DNA of 64,000 bases from Enchytraeus crypticus (Eukaryota > Annelida > Clitellata > Enchytraeida > Enchytraeidae). A program made the position numbers and the translations under genes. This document shows, piece by piece, positions 27,601 through 36,499 of this stretch; positions within the stretch are counted from its first letter, which is position 1; each line of letters begins with the position of its first letter. A model generated the notes under the pieces. That model worked only from the letters and a program-made list of their open reading frames with translations. It was not told where the DNA came from and made no database searches. Location of the stretch: NCBI GenBank assembly GCA_905160935.1, contig CAJHZI010000461.1, positions 272,501-336,500 of the forward strand, in the 5' to 3' direction.

Positions 27601-30600
27601 CCTGTAGACTTCAATCTCACCCCCTTTCTCTACTTCGCAATCTTTACTGGCTCATTGTTAATCTAACGCATAAAATATCAAATAGCTCTGTTGATTATCA
27701 AAACTCTGCTATTTGACAAGCCTACTTACAAATATTTTTCATCGTCCTTCACAAGCACTTCATTCCACCGATGTTCCAAATATTCTCACATCATTGGCAG
27801 ACATTCATTCTCTTATACAGCACCCATGATCTGACATTCTATACCTACTGATCTTCGAACTTGTTCTTCTCTTTAAACTTTCTGTGGCATGCTTAGGACA
27901 TCTTTTCCCACCAAAGACTATCTATCTAACCATTTTTTGAACACCTTTCATTTTAGGACTCTACTTATCCTCAGCACATTTCTTTTGCAGATTGGTCTTG
28001 GTGAATTGATATGTAGTGATGTGTGCTGTGGGGACGTCCATGACCTCATCCTTGGATGAGGAAACAGATGTAAAACTATTTTTAAATTTCCTTTTTTTAT
28101 CCAGGTGTAAAACGTTGAGATTGAATGAAAACAAATCAAACAAAAGAAAGTGCACAATAATCATCTTGATTATTCATATACTAGGTCTCACTCCCTCTCT
28201 CCCTAGTGTTCAGCCAATAGGAAGTTCCAAGGCACAATAGTTACAAAGATATCAGATGGTCACAGTCTGCTGTCAGGCTCCATAGGAAGCACTCCACTGA
28301 ACAACAAGGTAATCGCGTTACAAAAATATAAACCTTATCCACTTTAATGTAGCCAGTAGCTTACGAATAATTCATAGGTGGTTTCCCGTCACCAGAACAA
28401 CCTCATACCTTGGGCTAGTGATGATATTTCTGATTAGTTATAACGATACTCACAAGTCTGGGCCCTGTTGTTGATAGCAGCCACAGAGGGCAGCAGATTA
28501 ATACTGCGTGTGTAGTACAGCAAGGCTTCCTCCAAGTCTCCTGCTTTGAAAGCCTTCACAGTGCGCAAAAAGTTATTACAGCGATAAATGAATATGAGCT
28601 AGAGTGATATAAAGTAGCTATGAAGTAGAATTTAAACTATTTAAGATATGCCTATTAAAAAATAGAAATATATATAAAGTAGTTTAAAGTCAGGAATTCT
28701 TACTTGAAAATGAAATACACTTAATAAAGCTTTTAGCCATTTTATATTAATAATATTAACCGTACTAGGTCAGAAAACATTTATATGTTGTTTAAAGACC
28801 CATTTAGATTTAGACCCTTCATGGATTCTGGCAGGCTATTATCAATTCTTTCCAAGTTAATCATATCTTTGCTATTGATAGCTTATATCAAGCTCCAAAA
28901 GCCTTGGTTCTGGGCTTTGAACTCGGGCCACTTGCATCCGAGGCAAATATTCTATATCCCCTCCATTTTGGTCATATTCAGGCATAGGGCAAAAACATAT
29001 ACAACATAAGGAAGCAAAAAGATAAACAAATATGATAAAATTTCTAGCACTGATTAATAACTTTTAATGAACTTATTACATATATAATTATATATGTTAT
29101 AAGTTTATTAAAAGTTGTTGATCATAATTAGCCCGCAATCTAAACAGACGACAGTGAAATCTAGAGCTAATAAACCTCATTGCCTTTGTCCTTTTCTCTG
29201 TTAGCTTTAACCTGTTGTAACTGCTCATCAAGCTCTGCAATGAAATGATTACAATCAATACATATGGTTTAGGATAAAAGAACCCTTCAATCTAGCATGT
29301 AATCCATTAATGATGTTAATAATTACTTCATTAATGTCAATTTAATAAAGTCTAAACTAGATTTCCTCCTATCAAGTATATTCTTGTACAAAGATAATTA
29401 TAACTTACAATCAAACACAGCAATATATATATACATATATACACAGAGTATTTAGTATTATTTTTGCTAATATATCCAATATTAGAATGTCTAAATAGCG
29501 TAGGGGTAACGTCATGAAGTCTTAAATGACAAATCCTGGGGTGAATTGAATCCTCGTGGGTTCGAATCCCGGCCGCGCTGATCTGAGAGTAAAATCTCGG
29601 ACATTCACTGGAGTGGTTAAATGGAAAATGGTCTAAATTGCCTAACGGTTTAAACATGTGGTAATAAAAGTGATAGATATCAACACAGTTGATTATTCAC
29701 TATAATGCGTGTTTATTTACTTTATTAGCAAAATCAACTATAAATATTATCAATGGACAGAAAACATTCCAAAATATAATGTCAAATACTATAGAGTGGC
29801 CTTATTATTGTAGAGTAACCTTAATTATATCTACAAATATATTTAACAGCTGCATAAGGTTAATTAGGTCCGCTAACCTTATCATGATCAACAGCTATAC
29901 TCTGAAGGACAGTAGACTGTGAATTTATTTTAAAAATACCGGTATCATACCAACCAACACTCTAGTGACTACCAATAGATCATCCAACCGATTGGTCTAA
30001 ACAGGTAAAATACGTCTGCCATACTTAAGCTAAGAGCATACTGCCAGATTCTGGATAAAGAACATGGAAACAGGTGCATTCTTGTGCGAGAAAATGCAAA
30101 AGATGAATGGTAAGAGAAGCTCTACAAGCTCTACATTAGAAGACTGACCGTTGAACGGAGGTGTCTCGCTGAGTAGAGTCCTCTCTCTGCTGGACTTGTC
30201 TCCATCACCTCCAGCCACTGCAGTCTCCTCCACCTTACGCAGCTCTGCATCTATGTCAAATCTACGATAGAGTAATAGCAATGTACAGCAATGCGTACAA
30301 GCTGTCAAGCAATGCTTAACCTGTGCTTCATATTTCGCAATCTTTGATTTACAAGACTGGGACCCAAACATGGAGACTTCAACTTTTTAGGAATGTTAGA
30401 TGTTAATAAGTCAATTAATGTTAGATGTTAATGTTATACGTTAATTAGTAAATTAATGTTAGATGATAATGTTAGATGTTAATTACTCAATTAATGTTAG
30501 ATGTTAATGTTAGATGTTAATTACTCACTTAATATTAGATGTAAGTGTTAGATGTTAATTAGTCAATTAATGTTAGATGTTAACGCTAGATTTTAATTTG

Positions 30601-33600
30601 TGAATTATAAAGGACAAGCCACGTTTAATATTATTACTGATGAGATGAGGCTCTATCTGATCTGGTAGAGACTTGATCTCTACGGAGATGAAATGGACAT
30701 GCATACTTAAAAATACTGATATCCTTAAATTAAATCATAATAGTAGTCCCTAATCATGTTAATATGCTTCAGTTACACACACTGCTGCAATGTGTACTAA
30801 AATTATTATTAGCCAATCTACGTAATATTTATCAGGCAGGGTCAGAAGCAGATTAATTACTTGATTTACAGCGTGCAAGCACAGCCACTATGCAAATTCT
30901 CCATCATACCAAACTTATACTTCATTAGAAAGAATAAATATTTTAAAAATAAATATAGATAGATAAATTGGTGCATCCTGTATGTCTAATAGATGGCACA
31001 CTGCTATAAGATATTAGCATCCTAAGAAACACTAGACTACATATATCTGTTTTACTAAAATACAATAAACATTATTGCATTAGTTACTAACTTGTCCCAT
31101 TCTCGATAATCTCTTGGCTTGACTCGTTTGTCTCTATTTGACGCTTTATTTGATTTCTCATTCTCCTAGAATAATTAATTTTACAAGTAAATAAAAATAC
31201 TGCCAATATATAAAAAAAGTATAAGCAGTATAAGTGGTCTCTGGGCACTCAGTCATCATCGTGTGGTGTTTTGGCGCCTGATTGTGTGGAGTCTGCAAAA
31301 GACGTCCCTGACATTGCCTTATGGCGAGGAACCGTACGTTAAATTCTTATTGATTGATTGATTGATGTAAAAACAAAGAAACCTAAATGGGGTAAAAGAT
31401 TCCAAGCTTATTCAAAAATGAAGCGTAATTGAGCATAATGCAAAGAGTCCAGGCAACATTAGTAACCATCCATTCAATAATTGTAAGATACTTTCTCCAA
31501 GTTGAGTAACCACCTAAGTCATGAAGTCAGCAAAGAAAAACTATACACATCGGATAAAATGTACTAAAATTTATATTAAGTTTAGTTCAAAGCACATTTC
31601 AGATCAGAGGTAGTATCAGAGAGTACAACCCAATGCTAGTTAACCTTGTTGCTATGTATGGAAGTAGATCCACGAATGGGGGGAAGGTTAGCATCAACAC
31701 TAGTGTCTCCATCTGTTTGAGGCACCGAGAGTAGAGAGGCTTCTGATGACTTCACGTCTTCCATCCATTGCTGGTACATCAACATAAAGCATTACTGAAT
31801 GTCTCGCTTTAAAAAAAGCTTAGCGTCATCAATTCTTCGTTCCAACATTACAAATTAGCAACAAAAAGCATACCTCATAAGAAGAAAATATAAGCTTGTA
31901 GTCAATCATCTAAGTGCTTAAATATAAAATATAAGACAATGTACAGCAAGTGGACTGTACTCAGCATACACCTACTTTTATAACAAGAAATAACAAGAAA
32001 TAAGCTATCTTAGAAGTACTACTTCTCAGATAACCGAGTCGACAACCTTTCACTAAGTTCTTAATGTCTTTACTACAATATTTCGCTCATCAGCTTGGAG
32101 TTCTTTCCTAGACGCCAAATTACCAATTTTAATATTGATATGTTAAATAAATAAAGTTTGAAGTAACTTAGTTATTCAAAATATGAGTCTTGAGTATTAT
32201 TTAGTCTAGGAACTGGAAATTCGCAACAGTAGAGTTAATATCAATTCGCTTTAAACACAGAAAAAATTATCAGCGCTACATCAATGCTATATATACACCA
32301 CACTAGTGAGCACCATCTATACACCACACTAGTGAGCACCATCTATACCCAACACTAGTGAGCAGCACCATCTATACACCACACTAGTGAGCAGCACCAT
32401 CTATACACCACACTAGTGAGCAACATCTATACACCACATTAGTGAGCATCATCTATACACCAGACTAGTGGGCACCACCTATACACCACAATAATGAGCA
32501 CCATCTATACACCACACTAGTGAGCACCATCTATACACAACACTAGTGAGCACCATCTATACACAACACTAGTGAGCAGCACCATCTATACACCACACTA
32601 GTGAGCAATATCTATACACCACACTAGTGGGCATCATCTATACACCACACTGGTGAGCACCATCTATACACCAGATTAGTGGGCCCCAACTATACATCAC
32701 ATTAGTGAGTACCATCTATACACCACACTGGTGAGCACCATCTATACACCAGACTAGTGGGCACCACCTATACACCACATTAGTGAGTACCATATATACA
32801 CCACACTAGTGAGCACCATCTATACACCAGACTAGTGGGCACCACCTATACACCACACTAGTGAGCACCATCTACACCACACTAGTGAGCATCATCTATG
32901 CACCACACTAGTGGGCACCATCTCTGGAGGTTAGAAACAAAAACTGACATAAAAATATACTCTGGTACCGTCTCTGAATGAATTGGTAAAGAAAGCTAAT
33001 TTATACATCTGATACTAGCTTTTCAAATCACCTTCAAATCACTGCTGATCTCCTGCCATTCTTCTTTCTTTAGATCTGCTGGTAGAGCTGCCCGTTCAGG
33101 TTTGCGCAGGATTTTACTGTCAATCAATTCAATATGTGAATTTAGAGCATATTTCATCGTATAAAGAAATAATCAGAGACAATAAGCTTGTATATACAGC
33201 TATAATTTTTAATATTTTTAAAGTAATTATGTAATAGTTTCGGAGAAAATTGTCGTAAATGAACATAATTCATAGAGCTATTCCATCAATTAGGCTCTTG
33301 CATTACCTGCACTGGATGCAAGTGAATTGCTCAACAATGCCCCTTAAGTAGAACTGGATTTTAAAAGTAGTTAATTTTCTTACAGACCCAGTCAGTACCA
33401 CAATGAACTACATTAGATTCTTTCTAAATATTAGTGTGTTGACAAATCATATCTCCTTAACTTAGATCCTAAAACAGTAAAATTACAAAAAATGATTACA
33501 AAATTACATAATTACTAATCATAAGCTAAATAGTAGAAAACAGAGTGAAGTATGCGCATAAACAAAGAAAAACTAATTGGGGTCTGAAATCTGGGGTTAA

Positions 33601-34690
33601 AGAGGACAACAGACAAAATCTAACAACATTAAATCAAAATACAGACTTGTATACCATTACTCAATATTATATTATGTACTAAACAGTCAGCATTGAAGTG
33701 AATCCTGTTCATCATAATATCAGTATTCTAGTATATGTAGAAGTAATAGCACCACCATTGTCCACTAATTAAGATAAGTATAGATCTGCTATGATCCTTG
33801 CAATATCTCATCCACACTGAACCCATACTTAACGATTCCATAATTAATTAATCCACTTTACTGAGCACGTTAACAAAAGTTAAAAATGAACACTTAAATA
33901 CTGCACACCATTACTGGTTATCAATAAATAATGTTGATACACCGTAGCATGATAGAGCGGTAGCTCTAGACTTCATATATATTAAAAGGAACAATGTTAC
34001 ACTTAGTAGAAGATGAGTAGTTTACTACCTATCAGGTTTCAGTTCTCTTAGTCTGTCCTCACTAAACTTCTCTAAATCTGGAAACTTTCCCTCTTTGCCT
34101 GACCTAAACAAAGAAAACTTGAAGTTTGTTCAATAGAGCATATGTGTGAACACTATGAAACAACCAACCAATGTCCTATATCGCTATACCAGAAAAAAAT
34201 TCCTTCTAAACATATGGAAGACAATGGCTTAAAAAATACAATACTTTGGTGAATACTGAATACTACCAATAAAGTATACTACCATAGGTACTAGTAGTCC
34301 ACGGGGTTTAGCTCCTATTTGATGTCCTGGGTGCCAAGAGCACTCTTTAACTCTCGAGAATAATATTCTAAAAGTTGAACGTATGTTCTTAAAAAATGCT
34401 TAAAAATACTTAAATACTAAATATTAAAAATACTTTAAAAATGAGACCTTATTAGGTTAACAACTCAAAAATTAACTTTGTTTTTGCCCATCACTGTTAA
34501 TATGCATACAAATTCTAGAAAGCTTGTTATGAAACTTTTTAACACACCAAAAGAGTTAATACTAAACAAACCGCAAAATTTTTATAATCTTCTCAATCTC
34601 CTCAGCACTGCTGCACTTTCTGACATAATCGTAGTCAAGATGATTTAAAGGAATATTGTATGAAGTTAATTCAGTACCATAAGTATCCAT
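6760..34690 (-). CDS. SPAG1: SPAG1 orthologue, TPR/RPAP3_C dynein-arm assembly factor, 22 coding exons
   Basis: Known role of the family: cytoplasmic preassembly of axonemal dynein arms with HSP90/R2TP-type chaperones. Coding exons in transcript order: 34572-34690, 34029-34103, 33032-33116, 31645-31770, 31092-31165, 30149-30261, 29176-29234, 28454-28553, 26999-27076, 25275-25381, 24236-24851, 22966-23140, 21475-22030, 20886-20993, 17085-17174, 16348-16464, 15583-15688, 14432-14554, 10139-10282, 9284-9355, 7932-8027, 6760-6845. All junctions are GT-AG, phases agree, and the sum is 3225 nt (1074 aa plus stop). The N-terminus ([34 protein letters not shown]) matches animal SPAG1, followed by three TPR blocks and a C-terminal RPAP3_C domain. 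The ATG lies 9 nt inside its exon behind a good acceptor, implying an upstream non-coding exon. Human SPAG1 is about 926 aa; extra length here is Ser/Thr/Asp-rich linkers (exons 11, 13) and an Ala-rich exon 17. Confidence 0.95.
7655..7865 (-). mobile_element. R1 SINE, degraded copy
   Basis: Shares with the fuller copy at 45252-45618, in the same order, blocks such as GGTTCATATTCATACTTAGA, GAGCACTCCATAGAT, GCTTCGGAGGTG and CTTCCTCAGT. The distal head is lost or too diverged to recognise. Confidence 0.65.
9043..9165 (-). mobile_element. R2 SINE / family B LINE 3' fragment
   Basis: (ATC)n followed by the complement of the R2/LINE-B 3' tail (CCCAGTTTAACCAG), then a diverged R2 body segment. Only the 3' part is present. 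Confidence 0.7.
9665..9851. repeat. (TA)n microsatellite with AAAATTATAT interruptions
   Basis: Nearly pure alternating TA over about 150 bp, preceded by an ordered series of AAAATT-interrupted TA blocks. It lies in SPAG1 intron 19. Confidence 0.95.
10021..10125. repeat. GA-rich (GAGA/GAAAGA) simple repeat
   Basis: Purine-only stretch of AGAGAGAAAG-type units directly downstream of the SPAG1 exon 19 donor (exon ends at 10139). On the transcribed strand it is a pyrimidine tract within 15-120 nt of the 5' splice site. Confidence 0.9.
10303..10525. repeat. Minisatellite, about 46-bp unit, abutting SPAG1 exon 19 acceptor
   Basis: About five diverged copies of a unit containing TGTGCTACACACAGTCTAAC. 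The array starts about 20 bp upstream (transcript sense) of the exon 19 3' splice site. On the transcribed strand each unit contains GTGCTGATA, resembling the GTGTTGATA that runs into the real junction. Confidence 0.85.
10805..10886 (+). mobile_element. Family A LINE 3' end fragment
   Basis: AGAGAAGAGTGGAGGCGTTA, then TTGCC-AGAA-GGCAA and TGCACTAAGAGAGATA, matching the end of the LINE at 5085-5175. Compared with that copy the stem has changed on both sides (CTGCC/GGCAG to TTGCC/GGCAA), keeping pairing. Its distal end is the insertion site of the DNA transposon at 10887. Confidence 0.85.
10887..13953 (-). mobile_element. DNA transposon with BED zinc finger transposase (hAT-like, broken)
   Basis: Ends are CAGGATGACCACTCTCCAGA (left) and, reversed, CAGGGTGACCACTCTTCTGG (right), flanked by AGATAC at 10881-10886 and 13954-13959. 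Minus-strand coding (13261 to about 11004) has a BED-type finger (CTVC, then H-x-H after a frameshift), a region with [33 protein letters not shown] and [19 protein letters not shown], a stop-riddled middle (about 12030-12330, still showing [11 protein letters not shown]), and a C-terminal [20 protein letters not shown] block followed by a Lys/Glu-rich coiled coil. Proteins of this type are common in animals; the LSHG...E.GFS.NKE block recalls hAT dimerisation segments. A 6-bp duplication is not the usual 8 bp of hAT, so superfamily is left open. Dead copy, inserted inside a LINE tail in SPAG1 intron 18. Confidence 0.85.
14555..15090. repeat. Degenerate minisatellite spanning the SPAG1 exon 18 3' splice site
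   Basis: About a dozen diverged units of the type AATCTCCTACAGGAAAGTTA. On the transcribed strand each reads TAACTTTCCTGTAG|GAGATTATC, which mimics the authentic acceptor TAACTGTTGCACAG|GAGATGGATCC of exon 18 (starts 14554). The array begins at the real junction and extends upstream about 530 bp. Confidence 0.85.
15689..17084. other. SPAG1 introns 15 and 16
   Basis: AT-rich intron sequence around exon 16. I see no recognisable element, gene or array apart from short direct words. Confidence 0.5.
16348..21540 (-). CDS. SPAG1: SPAG1 exons 13 (3' part)-16: TPR block 3
   Basis: Residues about 745-866. Exon 13 ends [18 protein letters not shown]; exon 14 gives [20 protein letters not shown] and [13 protein letters not shown]; exon 15 [14 protein letters not shown] and [11 protein letters not shown]; exon 16 [20 protein letters not shown]. 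Together they form the third TPR module in the position expected for SPAG1. Confidence 0.93.
17268..17335 (+). mobile_element. R1 SINE 3' end fragment
   Basis: GAGTATGAATATGTACCTTG, then TTGCC-ACTT-GGCAG, GTGCACTGAAGAAGAAGAAG. It is the last 60 bp of an R1 SINE (5'-truncated insertion) close to SPAG1 exon 15. Confidence 0.8.
17946..18110 (+). mobile_element. tRNA-derived SINE with L2-like tail (family R4), copy 1
   Basis: A B-box GGTTCAAATCC (18003-18013) follows a tRNA-like head (CAGTGGCAATGTCGGTAAGA). The 3' part (CACTGACATTACTTTCGAGT, GAGGAAACTGACGTCAACAT) resembles the 3' ends of the L2/CR1-like LINE fragments at 28025 and 53690. Confidence 0.75.
18315..18460 (-). mobile_element. tRNA-derived SINE with L2-like tail (family R4), copy 2
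   Basis: Inverted relative to the copy at 17946: GGATTTGAACCC is the reversed B-box and CAGTTTCCTTACTCGAAAGC the reversed tail. The two copies lie about 200 bp apart in SPAG1 intron 14, so they form an inverted pair able to fold in the pre-mRNA. Confidence 0.75.
18810..20832 (+). mobile_element. piggyBac-family transposon, degenerate
   Basis: Terminal inverted repeats begin CCCTCGGATGC and end GCATCCGAGGG, flanked by TTAA at 18806-18809 and 20833-20836; a longer subterminal inverted pair (CCCCTGGGTCACCCCTGACC and its complement near 20775) is also present. The plus-strand transposase remnant (about 19150-19700) shows [39 protein letters not shown] (first catalytic Asp), [15 protein letters not shown] and [20 protein letters not shown] (second catalytic Asp), typical of piggyBac (PGBD) proteins. 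Stops and frameshifts destroy the frame; a Cys-rich tail survives only in pieces near 20190-20400. The right end lies 53 bp from SPAG1 exon 14. Confidence 0.92.
20615..20690 (+). mobile_element. L2/CR1-like LINE or SINE 3' tail inside piggyBac
   Basis: GACGTCCCTGACATCATCTC, GATGAGGAAATGGACGTTAA, then TTATTATTACC. The same tail ends the LINE fragments at 28095 and 53750. It lies inside the piggyBac copy, so it either inserted later or was captured. Confidence 0.65.
20994..22965. other. SPAG1 introns 12 and 13, outside exon 13
   Basis: Intron 13 (20994-21474) shows nothing recognisable. Intron 12 (22031-22965) holds a very AT-rich stretch at 22320-22760 in which a 35-bp segment (ATCATTAATAATTCTAAATT-like, then AATAAGGAAAG) is repeated about 130 bp apart. 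Confidence 0.5.
21900..24851 (-). CDS. SPAG1: SPAG1 exons 11-13 (5' part): acidic linker and TPR block 2
   Basis: Exon 11 (24236-24851) starts [20 protein letters not shown], then an acidic [16 protein letters not shown] stretch equivalent to the human GKRMVIQEIENSEDEE region, a long Ser-rich linker with tandem SSVA(S/G)SA(N/I)VE repeats, and the first TPR helix ([20 protein letters not shown]). Exon 12 (22966-23140) gives [20 protein letters not shown] and [13 protein letters not shown]; exon 13 continues [11 protein letters not shown] and QAWREKLPK, matching the human NWREKL motif after TPR block 2. Confidence 0.92.
23150..23625. repeat. Minisatellite, 47-bp unit, abutting SPAG1 exon 12 acceptor
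   Basis: About ten copies of a 47-bp unit containing CTCACAGTTGTGTGCTACAT (copies start at 23161, 23208, 23255 and so on); the first five or six are nearly identical, the distal ones diverged and of variable length. The array starts only about 10 bp from exon 12 (which starts at 23140). Long open frames here are artefacts of the repeat. Confidence 0.95.
25035..25142 (+). mobile_element. Family A LINE 3' end fragment
   Basis: Matches the LINE end at 5065-5175 (GATAATTTAAAGATCCATTC, GAAGAGTGGAGGCGTTATAT, CCTGCC-AGTA-GGCAG, TGCACTAAGAAAGAGGGAGA). A 5'-truncated insertion in SPAG1 intron 10. Confidence 0.85.
25275..29234 (-). CDS. SPAG1: SPAG1 exons 7-10: TPR block 1
   Basis: Residues about 198-312. 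The spliced product reads [26 protein letters not shown], then [20 protein letters not shown] and [20 protein letters not shown], ending [10 protein letters not shown]. This is a three-repeat TPR module with the usual small/large helix-packing residues and an RxGxA-type third repeat, the form that binds the EEVD tail of HSP70/HSP90 in relatives. Confidence 0.93.
25382..25650. repeat. Minisatellite, 58-bp unit, spanning the SPAG1 exon 10 3' splice site
   Basis: Copies of GAAATAAGGCTA start at 25448, 25506, 25564 and 25622 (period 58). The same word crosses the true junction at 25381/25382. On the transcribed strand the true site is TATATGTAG|CCTTATTTCGACG and the decoys are TTGTTATAG|CCTTATTTCATCG, so the array has copied the acceptor and the first 9 exon bases. 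Confidence 0.92.
25664..26990 (-). mobile_element. LINE reverse transcriptase 3' fragment (non-LTR)
   Basis: Minus-strand translation gives a late RT region ([20 protein letters not shown] near 26740), the thumb block [18 protein letters not shown] (about 26570-26630) and a C-terminus [22 protein letters not shown] (about 26110-26190). Frameshifts separate the pieces. The plus-strand TTTATTTATTTATTTATTC at 25664 is the complement of its 3' tail. Jockey/CR1-type organisation; exact clade unresolved. Lies in SPAG1 intron 9. Confidence 0.75.
27600..28095 (+). mobile_element. L2/CR1-like LINE 3' end
   Basis: Degraded C-terminal coding ([14 protein letters not shown], an HWLPVKARI-type motif) and a 3' end GTCCATGACCTCATCCTTGG, GATGAGGAAACAGATGTAAA. 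The same ending recurs at 53690 and 20620. No intact frame. Confidence 0.7.
28225..28400 (-). mobile_element. R1 SINE, degraded copy
   Basis: Contains AGTCTGCTGTCAGGCTCCAT, GAAGCACTCCACTGAACAAC, TAAACCTTATCCACTTTAAT and GGTGGTTTCCCGTCACC in R1 order. The 3' stem-loop is lost or unrecognisable. Confidence 0.6.
28890..28985 (-). mobile_element. Possible tRNA-derived SINE head
   Basis: Reverse complement contains GGCCCGAGTTCAAAGCCC, a B-box-like palindromic arm as in a tRNA T-stem. No convincing A-box spacing, so tentative. Confidence 0.35.
29485..29704 (+). mobile_element. tRNA-derived SINE (family R3), best copy
   Basis: Starts GAATGTCTAAATAGCG. An A-box TAGCGTAGGGG (29496-29506) and a B-box GGTTCGAATCCC (29559-29570) are RNA polymerase III promoter elements with longer than tRNA spacing. 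Downstream body ATCTGAGAGTAAAATCTCGG, then a 3' end GATAGATATCAACACAGTTG. Five copies in the window define the family; the other four are on the minus strand. In SPAG1 intron 6. Confidence 0.88.
30149..34690 (-). CDS. SPAG1: SPAG1 exons 1-6: conserved N-terminal region
   Basis: Residues 1-197. Exon 1 reads [20 protein letters not shown] and joins exon 2 through a split Arg codon ([10 protein letters not shown]). Exon 3 carries the [11 protein letters not shown] helix, exon 4 the NLPPIRG motif, exon 5 the PRDYREWDK motif, and exon 6 continues [12 protein letters not shown]. These blocks line up in order with the region before the first TPR domain of vertebrate SPAG1. Exon phases interlock (2,2,0,0,2,1). 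Confidence 0.93.
30380..30605. repeat. Minisatellite, GTTAGATGTTAAT units
   Basis: Repeats of TTAATGTTAGATGTTAATGT with TTAGTCAATTAATG interruptions, in SPAG1 intron 5 about 120 bp upstream of exon 6. The junction itself is not included. Confidence 0.85.
31300..31372 (+). mobile_element. L2/CR1-like 3' tail fragment
   Basis: GACGTCCCTGACATTGCCTT, GCGAGGAACCGTACGTTAAA and a (GATT)n tail (ATTGATTGATTGATTGATG). Lies in SPAG1 intron 4. Confidence 0.65.
32286..32930. repeat. Minisatellite, about 26-bp unit, about 25 copies
   Basis: Tandem units of CACCACACTAGTGAGCACCA plus TCTATA with point variants and some 29-bp (GAGCAGCACC) versions. Each unit contains the palindrome ACTAGT. It lies in SPAG1 intron 3, about 100 bp from exon 3. 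Confidence 0.95.
33117..34571. other. SPAG1 introns 1 and 2, around exon 2
   Basis: AT-rich intron sequence; apart from exon 2 (34029-34103) I see no gene, array or recognisable element. Confidence 0.5.
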
Positions 34691-34699
34691 CTTTGACAG

Positions 34700-36490
34700 C
34701 TGAAATCAAATTAATGAAAGCAAATTAATTGAAAGCAAAATAAGAATAAATGAAATTAATTTAAATGCATGAAATTATATTCGTCATGCCGATTATACTG
34801 TTAGTGAAGGCTACTACTACTATCACAGAGGTTTTACGTCTCTTCACTAGTATACAGCCATTTGGATGCTCTCACGACTAAAAGTTATTACCTCACTAAT
34901 TAAATGTAGCATCAGGAGAGCAAGGGCTCTTACGCTAATGCCCCTGTCTGGACTCTGTTGTCAATTTTTCTCAAATGTTCATAGTAGGTAAGTAGACTGA
35001 ACTTAGTAGAGTTAGGATCAGGGTTATGGTATTAACCGCACACTACTACCCTAAAAGACTGGATAGGGGGTGTGTATAATTCCCAGAGTATACTGGAAAT
35101 ATTTCAACACTTAAAAGGAACTAAATATGCGTTGTGAAAATTATAATAGCAAAATTTTGTGTCTAAAAATTGTGTTTGTTTGTAAATTTAAATATGTTCG
35201 ATCGAAATAGTTTCAATATAATAGGCAATCATGACAATCTTAAGTTGAACCTTCTTATCCAGAATCCAGTTTCAAAATATTTGAAGGTTGAGTAAATCTA
35301 GACAAGGAGAAGATACATTTGCGATGTTAGAAAATTTATATATCAGATTTAAATACTAAAAACAGGGAGCATGTGTTCGATTTTGTCCTAGACGGCAACG
35401 CCACTATAATCGTGTTGTTGAAAGCTACAACTGCATAACTACCATAAATGGCTAAACTGAAACTTTGCTGTAGCTCAATGATGCATACAGAATTTAGCCT
35501 CAATTCGCACATATACCTATTCACCGCATCCAATGTCACAAAAGAAAAGAGAGCACTAATTATCATCGTGGATGACAAACTACATAGAATAGTGTTTAAA
35601 AAATAATTTACCTCAAGATTTACTTTTAACTAGATTCTTCTATTTCCGACATGTGAGCCTAGACCTAAAGGATCTAACATGTAATATCGACCACAAGAAA
35701 TTGAAGTTGCCTAGGAAACCAGGAAAGTTCACACCTCAAAATCTGTTGGTGGACCAAAAGCAAACTCCGCATCTTACAAATCGATAACAACGGTTAATTG
35801 ATAATGAACTAAACCGACGAATCATATAAACTTGCAGAATTAAAAGTGTTTGATTACAGTATATATGATCGCTTCTTTATAATGAGTATTATTAACTAAG
35901 CTAACTCTATTTTCTTAAACTGTTGCACTGTATATGGTAATTTTTAAGTTAAGCGATTTTTAAGTAATTTCGATAAATCTTTTAAGTCAGCTGAGTGTGG
36001 TTAAAAGAAGTCGTCATATCAACCAACAACAACAAACAACTTGGTTACATGGCTGCAAATTGATAATAATTATATTCGACACTTTCGTATAATTTCTTTT
36101 CTTGGACTTGTGTGTTTCAAGGTAATCATTCTCTTGGCGTCTTAAAATCTTTCTGTTTAATTTTCGTATAGTTTTGTACTTTAATGCTGCGGATGATAGT
36201 TGAAACTTTCAGAAACCAAAAGGCTTGCCGCATTGTCAAGATCTTAATTACTATGATTTCTAAATTTTTGGTGGTTTGGATCCATAACAGACGGAACGTG
36301 GTAGAAGAAGAAGATGAATTCTCTCTCTTTCCCTTGTGCTCTGTCTAATGTCAGATCCAGTATATATTCATACATTCTATCTTTGAGCTGGTTCTCTGGA
36401 TTTTTGAAATTTGCACCGTTTTGGACCTTCTTTTTTGAATACCAGAATTTACCACAACTGCTACCATCTTTCGTTATTCAATCCTTAGTC
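34700..36490. other. Divergent SPAG1/RABEPK intergenic region, SPAG1 side
   Basis: Upstream of the SPAG1 start-codon exon (which begins at 34699 behind TTTGATTTCAG). A non-coding first exon and promoter are expected here but cannot be placed. The 35336-35578 minus frame is not convincing as a gene. Confidence 0.5.
35706..35719. promoter_or_regulatory. Candidate RFX X-box
   Basis: GTTGCCTAGGAAAC matches the X-box consensus GTTGCCATGGCAAC at 11 of 14 positions and keeps both half-sites. It is 1.0 kb upstream of the SPAG1 ATG, before the inferred non-coding exon. RFX factors drive motile-cilia genes, including dynein assembly factors, in animals. Single match, so tentative. Confidence 0.4.
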
Positions 36491-36499
36491 AAACCTAGG

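Noticed and set aside
32286-32930. CRISPR-like regular repeats
   Set aside because: Repeats are contiguous 26-bp units without unique spacers in a eukaryotic intron; it is a minisatellite.
35336-35578. Minus-strand 80-codon hydrophobic frame
   Set aside because: No family motif, no splice or start support, AT-rich; likely chance.
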